Assembly (NCBI GenBank): GCA_902550555.1
Contig: CACCZR010000010.1
Span: forward strand, 1-60,298
Reading direction: 5' to 3'
Length of the DNA: 60,298 bases
Source: an uncultured SAR116 cluster alpha proteobacterium
GTDB taxonomy: Bacteria; Pseudomonadota; Alphaproteobacteria; Puniceispirillales; Marisalimonadaceae
The stretch's first letter is position 1; each line of letters begins with the position of its first letter. The notes under the pieces are model-generated. The model had not been told where the DNA came from. It was given only the letters and a program-made list of their open reading frames with translations, and did not search any database. A program made the translations under genes and the position numbers. Shown piece after piece: positions 18,334 to 26,938 of the stretch.

Positions 18334-19473
18334 ATGAATTTGGATATAATTTCAAATATATCTAAGATTGGTTCAAAAGCTTGGAATAACTTAAATATTA
18401 ATGATCATCCATTTACAAATTATGAATTCTTATACGCATTAGAAAAATCTAAATCTGTTTGTGCAGAGACAGGTTGGCTTCCTCAACATATAATTGTAAA
18501 AGATATTGATAAAAAAATTATAGGAATTTTACCTAATTACCTTAAAAGCCATTCTTATGGAGAATATGTATTTGATCATAGCTGGGCAAACGCTTATCAA
18601 AAGGCAGGAGGTTCATACTACCCTAAATTAATTTCAGCTATACCTTTCACACCTGTAAAAGGACCACGTTTTTTATATAAAGAAAGTGAAAAAGAAATCG
18701 TAATTAAAAATATCACCCAATTTATGATGGATCTTGCGGAAAAAAATAATTTAAGTTCTGCTCATATAAATTTTTTAGATGAAAACACTGATCAAATTTT
18801 AGAAAAAAAAGGATGGTTAAAAAGAGTTGGTTTACAATTTCATTGGAAAAACAATGATTATTCTAGTTTTGAAGACTTTTTAGAAGAGCTGAAAAGTTCA
18901 AAAAGAAAAATGATCAAAAAGGAAAGAGACTATATTAAAAAAACGGGTATTGTTATAAATAGGATAAGTGGTAATGATTTAAATTCGACAATTTGGGATC
19001 AATTTTATAAGTTTTATTTAGATACAATAGATAAAAAATGGGGAAGTGCTTATTTAACAAGAGATTTTTTTTCATCTATATCAGATAAGTTAAATAAAAA
19101 AATTGTTCTCATTATAGCAGAAAAAGATAATGAAATAGTTGCTGGTGCTCTAAATTTCACTGATAAATATTGTTTATATGGTAGAAATTGGGGATCTAAA
19201 ATTGATATCCCTTTTCTGCATTTTGAAATGTGTTATTATCAGGCTATAGATTATGCAATTGATAAAAAATTAAAGGTTGTTGAAGCTGGTGCTCAAGGGC
19301 ATCATAAAATTAAAAGAGGGTATCTAGCTAAACCAACTTTTAGCTATCATTATCTTCCTAACAACTCATTTAGAAATGCTGTTTCAGCTTTTATTAATGA
19401 TGAAAAAACACATATTCAGGAAAACATTGATTATGTTAATAATCATGATAACCCTTTTAAATTCAAAAATTAA
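18334..19473 (+). CDS. DUF482/FemAB-like N-acyltransferase
   Basis: 379 residues matching the COG3146 family of predicted N-acyltransferases with a duplicated GNAT/FemAB fold. Blocks visible: NPF-like NDHPFTNYEFLYALE, LPQHIIV, IIGILPNYLKSHSYGEYVFDHSWANAY and FTPVKGPRFL. In the second half VAGALNF, YGRNWGS, LHFEMCYYQAIDYAI and VEAGAQGHHKIKRGY are family hallmarks. Substrate unknown; the relation to Fem enzymes suggests amino-acyl transfer, but the family is found in lineages without Fem-type cross-bridges. Stop overlaps the convergent clpA stop by 4 bases. Confidence 0.88.
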   Translation: MNLDIISNISKIGSKAWNNLNINDHPFTNYEFLYALEKSKSVCAETGWLPQHIIVKDIDKKIIGILPNYLKSHSYGEYVFDHSWANAYQKAGGSYYPKLISAIPFTPVKGPRFLYKESEKEIVIKNITQFMMDLAEKNNLSSAHINFLDENTDQILEKKGWLKRVGLQFHWKNNDYSSFEDFLEELKSSKRKMIKKERDYIKKTGIVINRISGNDLNSTIWDQFYKFYLDTIDKKWGSAYLTRDFFSSISDKLNKKIVLIIAEKDNEIVAGALNFTDKYCLYGRNWGSKIDIPFLHFEMCYYQAIDYAIDKKLKVVEAGAQGHHKIKRGYLAKPTFSYHYLPNNSFRNAVSAFINDEKTHIQENIDYVNNHDNPFKFKN

Positions 19474-21758
19474 ATCTTAATTTTTGAATTTCTTTTATCT
19501 GATGTTTTAGTAGAAGACTCAGATTTAATAATTAATTCATCGTTTTTGTTATCTACAAAAACATTTCCACCTTTTACTAATTTTCCAAACAAAAGTTCTT
19601 CTGCTAGTGGTTTTTTAATTTTTTCTTGGATTAATCTATTTAAAGGTCTTGCTCCAAAAATCTTATCATATCCTTTTTTAGCTAACCAATTTCTAGCTTC
19701 ATCAGAGAGCATTATTGAAACACCTTTATCAGATAATTGTGCTTCCAATTGCATTATAAATTTATCTACCACCATTTTAATAACTTCTATATTTAGGTAA
19801 TCAAAAGGTATAACTGCATCTAACCTATTGCGAAATTCTGGGGTAAATAATTTTTCTATTGCTTGTGTATCAGCATCATTTTTTGTGTCATTTAAAAATC
19901 CAATTGATGATTTAGATAACTCTGAAGCCCCAGCATTAGTAGTCATAATTAAAATAACATTTCTAAAATCCACTGACTTTCCGTTATTATCAGTTAATTT
20001 ACCGTGATCCATTACTTGAAGCAATAAATTAAACAAATCAGGATGTGCTTTTTCAATTTCATCTAAAAGTAATACCGAATGGGGATTTTGATCAATTGCA
20101 TCTGTTAATAATCCACCTTGATCAAAACCGACATAACCCGGAGGTGCACCTATCAACCTAGAAACCGTATGTCTTTCCATATATTCTGACATATCAAATC
20201 TAGTAAGTTTAATCCCATACGACTCAGACAACTGTCTTGCCACTTCAGTTTTCCCAACTCCAGTAGGACCAGAGAATAAATAACAACCTATTGGTTTTTC
20301 TCCTTCTCTAAGGCCTGCCCTTGATAATTTTACACTTGAAACCAAAGCAGATATAGCTTTGTCTTGACCGTAAACCATTCTTTTAAGATCACTTTCTAAA
20401 TTTAATAATGCTTTTTTATCATCTTTAGAAACATGTTTTGGAGGTATTCTAGCAATTAAAGCAACTGTTTCTTCTATTTCTTGTTTATCAATTGTTTTTT
20501 TTCTTTTATTTTGAGGTAGTAACATCTGTGCAGCTGCTGTTTCATCAATTACATCAATAGCCTTATCAGGAAGTTTTCTTTCATTTATATATCTAAAAGA
20601 TAATTCAACTGCAGTTTTAATTGCATCGTTAGTAAACTTAATTTTATGATGATCTTCATATCTTGATTTAAGTCCCATTAATATTTTAATTGCATCGTCA
20701 ACATTAGGTTCTTTTACATCTATTTTTTGGAATCTTCTAACTAAAGCTCTGTCTTTATCAAAATAACCTCTATATTCTTTATATGTAGTTGAGCCAATAC
20801 ATCTAAGTGTTCCTGTTTGAAGAACAGGCTTTAATAAATTTGAGGCATCCATTGCACCACCACTAGTAGCACCAGCACCAATTATCGTATGAATTTCATC
20901 AATAAATAGTATTGCATTTTCATTCTTTTCAATTTCTTTGATGACAGCTTTTAAACGTTCTTCAAAATCACCTCTATATCTTGTACCTGCGAGAAGTGCG
21001 CCCATATCTAAAGCATAAATCTCAGATTTCAATAATACTTCTGGAACCTCACCTTTAACAATTTTATCTGCAAGTCCCTCTGCTATGGCTGTTTTTCCTA
21101 CACCAGGATCACCAACCAACAAAGGGTTATTCTTTGTTCTTCTACACAAAACTTGCATGGTTCTATCAATTTCTTTCTTTCTTCCTATAACCGGATCAAT
21201 TTTCCCAGATGCAGATTTTTCATTGAGATCGACAGCATATTTTTTTAATGCGCTTTCCTTTTTTGGATTTGTTTGATTTTCTGCATTAGTATCTTCATCA
21301 GTTTTAGATTGAGAATAATTTGGATCTTTTGCAAGACCATGGCTAATAAAACTAACAGCATCTAGTCTTTTCATATTCTGCTTTTGAAGCAGATATACTG
21401 CATAACAATCTCTTTCAGAGAACATAGCAACTAAAACATTTGCCCCGTTTGCTTCATTTTTTCCTGATGATTGAGTATGAATAACAGCTCTTTGAACAAC
21501 ACGTTGAAACCCTGATGTTGGCTGAGTATCTATATCTTCATTTGAACTAATAATTGATTTTAAATCTTTATTTAAATAACCATTAAGATCATCTTCTAGA
21601 AGTTTTATATCTACACCACATGCTTTAAATACTTCAATTGCATCTTTATCTTCTAACAATGAGAATAATAAATGCTCTAAAGTTGCAAACTCATGCTTTT
21701 TTGAGGATGCTAAATTCATTGCACGTCTTAATGTCTCCTCTAATGATCTTGATAACAT
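19470..21758 (-). CDS. clpA: ATP-dependent Clp protease ATP-binding subunit ClpA
   Basis: Hexameric AAA+ unfoldase that feeds substrates, including N-end-rule substrates delivered by ClpS, into ClpP. Residues 1-145 are the double Clp N-domain, which docks ClpS. D1 has Walker A GDPGVGKT (216-223) and Walker B FIDEIH (285-290); D2 has GPTGVGKT (497-504). 762 residues is normal for ClpA and there is no ClpB-type coiled-coil middle domain. AAAGGAAT precedes the ATG and clpS ends 3 bases upstream, the conserved clpS-clpA operon. Confidence 0.97.
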   Translation of the reverse strand: MLSRSLEETLRRAMNLASSKKHEFATLEHLLFSLLEDKDAIEVFKACGVDIKLLEDDLNGYLNKDLKSIISSNEDIDTQPTSGFQRVVQRAVIHTQSSGKNEANGANVLVAMFSERDCYAVYLLQKQNMKRLDAVSFISHGLAKDPNYSQSKTDEDTNAENQTNPKKESALKKYAVDLNEKSASGKIDPVIGRKKEIDRTMQVLCRRTKNNPLLVGDPGVGKTAIAEGLADKIVKGEVPEVLLKSEIYALDMGALLAGTRYRGDFEERLKAVIKEIEKNENAILFIDEIHTIIGAGATSGGAMDASNLLKPVLQTGTLRCIGSTTYKEYRGYFDKDRALVRRFQKIDVKEPNVDDAIKILMGLKSRYEDHHKIKFTNDAIKTAVELSFRYINERKLPDKAIDVIDETAAAQMLLPQNKRKKTIDKQEIEETVALIARIPPKHVSKDDKKALLNLESDLKRMVYGQDKAISALVSSVKLSRAGLREGEKPIGCYLFSGPTGVGKTEVARQLSESYGIKLTRFDMSEYMERHTVSRLIGAPPGYVGFDQGGLLTDAIDQNPHSVLLLDEIEKAHPDLFNLLLQVMDHGKLTDNNGKSVDFRNVILIMTTNAGASELSKSSIGFLNDTKNDADTQAIEKLFTPEFRNRLDAVIPFDYLNIEVIKMVVDKFIMQLEAQLSDKGVSIMLSDEARNWLAKKGYDKIFGARPLNRLIQEKIKKPLAEELLFGKLVKGGNVFVDNKNDELIIKSESSTKTSDKRNSKIKI

Positions 21759-21761
21759 TTT

Positions 21762-22109
21762 TTATTCCTTTTCTAATTGCATTTGAAGTGGATGTTCATA
21801 TTTGCGGGCATAATTTGTAACTTGTACTGCTTTAGTTTCAGCAATTTCATATGTATAAACACCACAAACACCAATACCTTTTTGATGAACATGAAGCATA
21901 ATTTGTGTGGCTTCATCTTGTCTTTTTCCAAAAAATTTTTCTAAAACCTCAATAACAAATTCCATTGGTGTGTAATCATCATTTAGCATTAAAACTTTAT
22001 ATAAAGATGGTTTTTTAGTTTTAGGTTTTACCTTTGTTAATACACTTCCATCAGTTTGATTATTATCTTCTTCTGATTCAGATCGGATGTTGAAATATTT
22101 TTTTTTCAT
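21762..22109 (-). CDS. clpS: ClpS adaptor of ClpAP
   Basis: Binds N-terminal Leu, Phe, Tyr or Trp degrons and hands the protein to ClpA. The 115-residue product has the core [16 protein letters not shown] with the Asn-Asp-Asp that bind the N-degron amino group, then [17 protein letters not shown]. The first 27 residues are a polar, Lys-rich flexible extension that in known ClpS proteins inserts into the ClpA pore. Together with aat this shows an intact Leu/N-degron pathway. Confidence 0.97.
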   Translation of the reverse strand: MKKKYFNIRSESEEDNNQTDGSVLTKVKPKTKKPSLYKVLMLNDDYTPMEFVIEVLEKFFGKRQDEATQIMLHVHQKGIGVCGVYTYEIAETKAVQVTNYARKYEHPLQMQLEKE

Positions 22110-22257
22110 ATATTTAATTTAATAATTAAAGACTTTGGTATCAATACTTTTAGAAAATATTTTATAAATTAAGTCTTTTTAAACATCTAAATATTGTATA
22201 TACATATATATATATATCAACATAATGTATTATAATTTATTATACTCAAAATTTTAA

Positions 22258-23460
22258 ATGAATATTATTATACCATTTAAAGCATCATACATAAAAATTT
22301 TGATGCTATTCCCTTTTTTTATATGTTCATTTTATTTTAATAAACCTTCTTACGGAAAGTACGCATCAATTATTATGAATGAAAAATCAGGAAAAGTTTA
22401 TCATTCAATTAATGCTGATACGAGGAATTATCCTGCTTCACTTACTAAAATAATGACAATTTATATGATTTTTGAAAAATTAAAAAATAAAAAAATTAAA
22501 ATGAATACTAAACTTAAGGTATCTAAACGAGCTTCAAGGCAACCCCCATCAAAATTAGGACTATACCCAGGTCAAAAAATCACTGTTAAACAAGCAATTC
22601 TTGCACTCGTTACCAAATCAGCAAATGATGTTGCAACTGTAGTTGCTGAAAATTTTGAAAAAACTGAAAGAAGATTTGCATACAAAATGACTAGAAAAGC
22701 TAAAAGTATTGGTCTTACTCGTACTATTTTTAGAAATGCATCTGGACTTCCTAATAAAGGTCAACTTTCTACAGCTAGAGACATGGCAAAACTAGCAGTA
22801 GCTATTAAAAAAAACTTTCCTGAATTTTTTTATTTTTTTAATAAAAAATCATTTGTGTTTAATGGTATTGAGTATCGTAATCATAATAATTTACTTGGCT
22901 CTTACTTTGGTGCAGATGGTATTAAAACAGGCTACACCAACGCATCAGGATTTAATTTAGTGGCTTCTGTTGAAAGAAATGGTCAAAGAATAATCGGAGT
23001 TGTTTTTGGTGGTAAAACTGCAAGAACTAGAGACAAGCATATGGTTAAGTTATTAAATAAATTTATAAAAACTCCTGTTGTACGAACTGCTAAACTCTCT
23101 GAAATACCTACCCAAAGACCTGATTTTATTTCATATCCTGTTGTAAAAAAACCAAAAAACTTCTCTGTTTATACCGTTAGTGAATCAGAAGATTGGTTTA
23201 TACAAATAGGAGCTTTTAAAAACAAACTTAATGCACATATTGCTGCAAAAAAAGCTCGTAATGCCGCTCCTGAACAACTTGGTAATTTACCTGCTTCTTT
23301 ACAAAAAGTTAATAAGCCTCTAGAAAACTTAAATGTGAAAAGGTCTCTCTGGAGAGTTAGGTTTATTGAATTAGCTGAAAATCAAGCAAGATCTGTTTGT
23401 GCTGAACTATGGTCATCAGGACTTAGTTGTATCCCTTTACCTCAAAAAAGCCTAAATTAA
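22258..23460 (+). CDS. D-alanyl-D-alanine carboxypeptidase (PBP5/6 family) with C-terminal SPOR domain
   Basis: Removes the terminal D-Ala of peptidoglycan stem peptides in the periplasm. The S11 motifs are SLTK (Ser61, Lys64), SAN (121-123) and KTG (223-225). A signal peptide covers about residues 1-33. Instead of the amphipathic anchor of E. coli DacA, the C-terminus from about 310 to 395 looks like a SPOR domain (WFIQIGAFKNKLNAHIAAKKA ... WRVRFIEL), which binds denuded glycan at the division site. This pairing is common in alphaproteobacteria. No clear Shine-Dalgarno: TATACT ends 11 bases before the ATG, so the transcript could have a very short leader. Divergent from clpS. Confidence 0.92.
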   Translation: MNIIIPFKASYIKILMLFPFFICSFYFNKPSYGKYASIIMNEKSGKVYHSINADTRNYPASLTKIMTIYMIFEKLKNKKIKMNTKLKVSKRASRQPPSKLGLYPGQKITVKQAILALVTKSANDVATVVAENFEKTERRFAYKMTRKAKSIGLTRTIFRNASGLPNKGQLSTARDMAKLAVAIKKNFPEFFYFFNKKSFVFNGIEYRNHNNLLGSYFGADGIKTGYTNASGFNLVASVERNGQRIIGVVFGGKTARTRDKHMVKLLNKFIKTPVVRTAKLSEIPTQRPDFISYPVVKKPKNFSVYTVSESEDWFIQIGAFKNKLNAHIAAKKARNAAPEQLGNLPASLQKVNKPLENLNVKRSLWRVRFIELAENQARSVCAELWSSGLSCIPLPQKSLN

Positions 23461-23464
23461 TATT

Positions 23465-24793
23465 TTATTTAACAATCAAAAGTTGATTCCAATTAGTCGT
23501 GTATGATTTGGATTTGAAATGAGATTTCATATTCCATTTACTTTTATTCTTTTTTGATTTTAATAATCCTTGAGATCCATAAAATAAAGTTTTTGAACCC
23601 ATTTTATTATTAATATAATCTAGCATTATCATTCGTTTATTTGATAATATATCATCTTTTTTATTTTTATTAAATAAACTACCCTGAATAGTATAATCTT
23701 CTGATTTATAAAAAGAGCTCGTTTCATTTAAATTGATTTCTAAACTTTTAATGTTTAAGTCAAGTAGCGTAACCCCAATTTTTTTATAACTAAATCCCAA
23801 CCGGTAAATCTTTTCTAATATTCTAAATCCACCTTGGATCAAATCAGGTGTATTACTTATGGGCTCATCAAAATTTATTACTCCAGAGTTACTATATTGT
23901 GATTCACTTTTTTTAAACTTATTTGTATTAATAAATACACATAACGAACTACACAAACCTCTTTGTAATCGAAGTTTTTCAGCTGCTCTAAAAATATGGT
24001 TTGATAATGCTTCTTTTAAACTTTGTAAATCAGTTACCATTTCTCCAAATGAACGCGAAACCGTGATAGATTTTTTAGAATGAACTTGTTCTAAATCTAA
24101 AGCTGAAATACCTCTTAATTCATACACTATTCTTTTTCCAACAACAGAAATATGTTGTTTTATGTGATTGGGATTAGCTCTCTGTAATTGTAAGGCATTA
24201 TTTATACCGATTTTTTTCAATCTATTTGCCCAACCTTTTGATATTCCCCAGATTGTTTCAAGTTCTAAATCATTTAATACTTGAGTAATTTGGTTTGAAT
24301 CTTGAAGGTTATAAACTCCTTCATTTACATATTTTTTTGCTATTCTGTTAGCTAATTTTGCTAACGTTTTAGTTGGTCCTATTCCCACAGAAACGGGTAT
24401 ACCTGTCCATTGATATATTTTTTTTTTCATAAAAATCATTTTTTTATAAATATTACTTTTATTAAATCCATCTAAACCTAAAAAAGCTTCATCTATAGAG
24501 TAGACCTCAACGTCTGGTGTGAAGTGATAAAAAGAGTTCATTACTCTAGAAGACATATCTCCATACAAAGTGTAATTAGATGAATAAACTATTACCCTAT
24601 TTTTTTTGATTAAATCTTTCCATAAATGCAGTGGTGCACCCATAGGAATACCCAAAGCTTTAGCTTCATTTGATCTAGCTATGATACATCCATCATTATT
24701 TGATAAAACAACAACAGGTTTATTATTAATAAGTGGATTAAAAACCCTTTCACAGGATACATAGAAATTATTACAATCAACTAATGCGTACAA
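23465..24793 (-). CDS. umuC: Translesion DNA polymerase V catalytic subunit UmuC
   Basis: Y-family polymerase that copies past DNA lesions in the SOS response, working with processed UmuD. Motif I LVDCNNFYVSCERVF starts at residue 4 and the catalytic YSIDEAFLGL is near residue 100. The C-terminal part has QGSLF, a beta-clamp binding motif, and ends with the DUF4113-type segment KSYTTNWNQLLIVK. 442 residues is slightly longer than E. coli UmuC (422). Start is a TTG at 24793, 14 bases after umuD, with AAAAGG upstream. Confidence 0.94.
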   Translation of the reverse strand: MYALVDCNNFYVSCERVFNPLINNKPVVVLSNNDGCIIARSNEAKALGIPMGAPLHLWKDLIKKNRVIVYSSNYTLYGDMSSRVMNSFYHFTPDVEVYSIDEAFLGLDGFNKSNIYKKMIFMKKKIYQWTGIPVSVGIGPTKTLAKLANRIAKKYVNEGVYNLQDSNQITQVLNDLELETIWGISKGWANRLKKIGINNALQLQRANPNHIKQHISVVGKRIVYELRGISALDLEQVHSKKSITVSRSFGEMVTDLQSLKEALSNHIFRAAEKLRLQRGLCSSLCVFINTNKFKKSESQYSNSGVINFDEPISNTPDLIQGGFRILEKIYRLGFSYKKIGVTLLDLNIKSLEINLNETSSFYKSEDYTIQGSLFNKNKKDDILSNKRMIMLDYINNKMGSKTLFYGSQGLLKSKKNKSKWNMKSHFKSKSYTTNWNQLLIVK

Positions 24794-24807
24794 TTTTGTT
24801 TACCTTT

Positions 24808-25317
24808 TTAGTAAACAGAATGAATAGCTGTAACAACTACTCCCCAAATTTCAATGTTCATATCTTCTTTTATCTCAATTGGTTTATATAAAGTATTCTC
24901 TGGCATTAAAATTAATTTTCCAGATTCCTTATATAGCCTTTTAACAGTCATGTGACCATCAACTACAGCAATAACTATTTTGCCGTGTGAAGGTTTTAAA
25001 CTTCTATCTACTATCAATATATCATTATCATTAATTCCAGCGCCGATCATAGAATCTCCAGTGACACGAACAAAAAAAGTTGCTGCTGGATGTTTAACTA
25101 AATGGCTATTTAAATCTAAATTTCTTTCTAAATGATCATCTGCAGGTGAAGGAAACCCCGCAGATATTTTACAACTATACAAGGGTAATTCTGAATCTGA
25201 ATGAACTACTTCATCTTTCAAAAAATTAGGTAAATCAAATATTTTAACACTATCTTGAGGTGAATAATGTCCATTTAAAATTAATATCTCTTTTGTTTTT
25301 TCTATACTTTCAATCAT
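24808..25317 (-). CDS. umuD: UmuD, self-cleaving polymerase V accessory protein (S24 peptidase)
   Basis: LexA-fold serine peptidase that removes its own N-terminal arm after contact with RecA filaments, giving the active UmuD' that partners UmuC. Catalytic Ser89 is in GDSMIGAG and Lys126 in MTVKRL. The cleavage site is best read as Ala53-Gly54 in SAGFPSPADDHLE; E. coli UmuD cuts Cys24-Gly25 in a similar GFPSPAAD context. The arm is about twice the E. coli length. No helix-turn-helix, so this is not LexA. AGGGGGAT is a strong ribosome site. Preceded by a LexA box. Confidence 0.93.
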   Translation of the reverse strand: MIESIEKTKEILILNGHYSPQDSVKIFDLPNFLKDEVVHSDSELPLYSCKISAGFPSPADDHLERNLDLNSHLVKHPAATFFVRVTGDSMIGAGINDNDILIVDRSLKPSHGKIVIAVVDGHMTVKRLYKESGKLILMPENTLYKPIEIKEDMNIEIWGVVVTAIHSVY

Positions 25318-25330
25318 TTAATCCCCCTTT

Positions 25331-25353
25331 GTTCATGTTTTGTTCTATTTATA
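25331..25353 (-). promoter_or_regulatory. SOS (LexA) operator over the umuDC promoter
   Basis: GTTC at 25331-25334 and GTTC at 25342-25345 are separated by exactly seven bases; this direct repeat is the LexA box of alphaproteobacteria. Read toward umuD it is GAAC-N7-GAAC, directly downstream of a TATAAA -10 element (25353-25348), so bound LexA would cover the transcription start. The box ends 14 bases before the umuD ATG. Predicts DNA-damage induction of umuDC. Confidence 0.8.
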
Positions 25354-25368
25354 CATAAAAAGAAATGA

Positions 25369-25385
25369 TTGAAAAGTTTTTTCAA
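25369..25385 (-). terminator. Possible intrinsic terminator between the small membrane protein gene and umuD
   Basis: On the minus strand TTGAAAA and TTTTCAA form a perfect 7-base stem with a 3-base loop, followed by a T-rich tract (TCATTTCTTTTT), starting 18 bases after the stop of the gene at 25403. The stem has only one G-C pair, so it is weak. Confidence 0.3.
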
Positions 25386-25402
25386 CAGTAATTAAAAAAA
25401 TA

Positions 25403-25669
25403 TTAAGATTTTTTATATTTATCTATTAATGAATCTAAATCATGGTCAACATTTTTGTCATAACCATGTTTTGATGAAAAAAATGCTAAGGCCATTAAAC
25501 CTGAACCAATAATAAAAGACATAGCAATGCAAATTATAATAGCAAAAAATCCGTGATTACTAATACTTATAAAATCCCAATTAAACCATAATTTAATAGA
25601 AAAATATAACACAAGAAATAATACTGCTAAAAACAGAGATATAATTATCTTATTTTTCGTAGAGAACAT
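25403..25669 (-). CDS. Small two-helix membrane protein of unknown function
   Basis: 88 residues with two predicted transmembrane helices (about 8-27 and 41-65) and a short charged C-terminus containing HGYDKNVDHDLDSLIDKYKK. I do not recognise a named family. The reading frame is bounded closely by its neighbours (10 bases from the amidohydrolase stop, 85 from umuD), uses the same AT-rich codons, and is the only long frame in this stretch, which supports a real gene. It probably shares a transcript with the M20 amidohydrolase. Confidence 0.7.
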   Translation of the reverse strand: MFSTKNKIIISLFLAVLFLVLYFSIKLWFNWDFISISNHGFFAIIICIAMSFIIGSGLMALAFFSSKHGYDKNVDHDLDSLIDKYKKS

Positions 25670-25679
25670 GAGTATAAAA

Positions 25680-26867
25680 TCAACTTTCTACCGACAACTG
25701 ATTTTCAACAAGATTATACCAGTAAGAGATACCTAACGGAATAATTTCATCGTTAAAATCATATTTTGAATTATGTAACATACAACCACTTTTCCCTTCA
25801 CCTGCACCTAACCATATATAAGCTCCTGGTTTTTTTTCAAGCATATAAGCAAAATCTTCAGCTCCCATAGATGGTGCAAGATTATCTTTAACAGCTTTCG
25901 TTTCAACTACTTTTTTTGCAACTTCAATGGCAATATCACTTTCTATCGAAGTGTTGACAGTAACAGGATAACCCTCATTAATTTCAACCTTTGCAGTACA
26001 ACCGTAAGCATATGCGGTAGAATTGCAAATATCAATAAATTGTTCTTTAACTAAAGATCTTGTTTTAGGATTCAATGTTCTTATCGTTCCAATAAAATTA
26101 GCATCTTGTGGAATAATATTAAAAGCTGTACCAGATTCTATTTTAGTAACGGAAACAACAACTGGATCAAGAGGATTTTGTTTTCTAGAAACTATCTGCT
26201 GCAAAGATTGTATCACGCCAGAAGTAGCAATTATCGGATCAGATGCATGATGTGGAGAAGCAGCATGACCTCCAACACCATTAATTAATACTCTGAATTG
26301 ATCAAAAGATGCCATTACGGGACCTTTGTGAACAGCTATTTCTCCAACATCTAAACCTGGCCAGTTATGTAACCCCCAAACACTTTCCATTGCAAAATTA
26401 TCAAAAAGACCATCATTAATCATTTTTAAACCACCGCCGCCTCCTTCTTCAGCTGGTTGAAAAATAAAATATACTGTACCACTGAATTTTTTTTCTTTTG
26501 AAAGAATTTTAGCTGCACCAAGAAGCATAGCAACATGTCCGTCATGACCACAAGCATGCATTTTTCCTAAAAACTTTGACTTATAGTCAAAATCATTTTC
26601 TTCTTCAATAGGCAGTGCATCCATATCAGCTCTTAACCCTATTGAACGATTACTTTTATGTTCTTTAGAGTTAGAGCCTTTTAAAATACCTACAACGCCT
26701 GTTTTTCCAATCTTATTATGAACTTCTATCCCAAATGATTTTAGCTTTTCGGTAATAAAATCTGCAGTCCAATTTTCTTCATAACAAAGTTCTGGATTAG
26801 CGTGAAGTTCATGTCTCCAGGTCGTAACCTCCTGATGAATCTTTTTAATGTTTTCTGAAATATTCAT
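25680..26867 (-). CDS. M20 family amidohydrolase (HipO/IAA-amino acid hydrolase type)
   Basis: Dinuclear metal hydrolase that removes N-acyl groups from amino acids or similar amides. The order of motifs follows M20D enzymes: WRHELHANPELCYEE near the N-terminus, GLRADMDALP, the metal-binding HACGHDGH (with the Cys typical of this subfamily), PAEEGGGG with the catalytic and ligand Glu, the His in LHNWPGLDVG, and the dimerisation-domain GVGGHAASPH. Near the end SMGAEDFAYM carries a further ligand. 395 residues is usual. The substrate (N-acetyl, hippurate or other) cannot be told from sequence. Confidence 0.9.
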   Translation of the reverse strand: MNISENIKKIHQEVTTWRHELHANPELCYEENWTADFITEKLKSFGIEVHNKIGKTGVVGILKGSNSKEHKSNRSIGLRADMDALPIEEENDFDYKSKFLGKMHACGHDGHVAMLLGAAKILSKEKKFSGTVYFIFQPAEEGGGGGLKMINDGLFDNFAMESVWGLHNWPGLDVGEIAVHKGPVMASFDQFRVLINGVGGHAASPHHASDPIIATSGVIQSLQQIVSRKQNPLDPVVVSVTKIESGTAFNIIPQDANFIGTIRTLNPKTRSLVKEQFIDICNSTAYAYGCTAKVEINEGYPVTVNTSIESDIAIEVAKKVVETKAVKDNLAPSMGAEDFAYMLEKKPGAYIWLGAGEGKSGCMLHNSKYDFNDEIIPLGISYWYNLVENQLSVES

Positions 26868-26938
26868 TGTTTAATAATGTATTTGAGTATAATGATTAAA
26901 AGCTAAAAAAACAAACGATTCTACATATATATATTTAA

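Noticed and set aside
22196-22218. TA-dinucleotide tract between clpS and the carboxypeptidase gene as a functional repeat
   Set aside because: Short (TA)n runs are expected at this base composition and occur in several other gaps (for example near 26925, 36685 and 59670).
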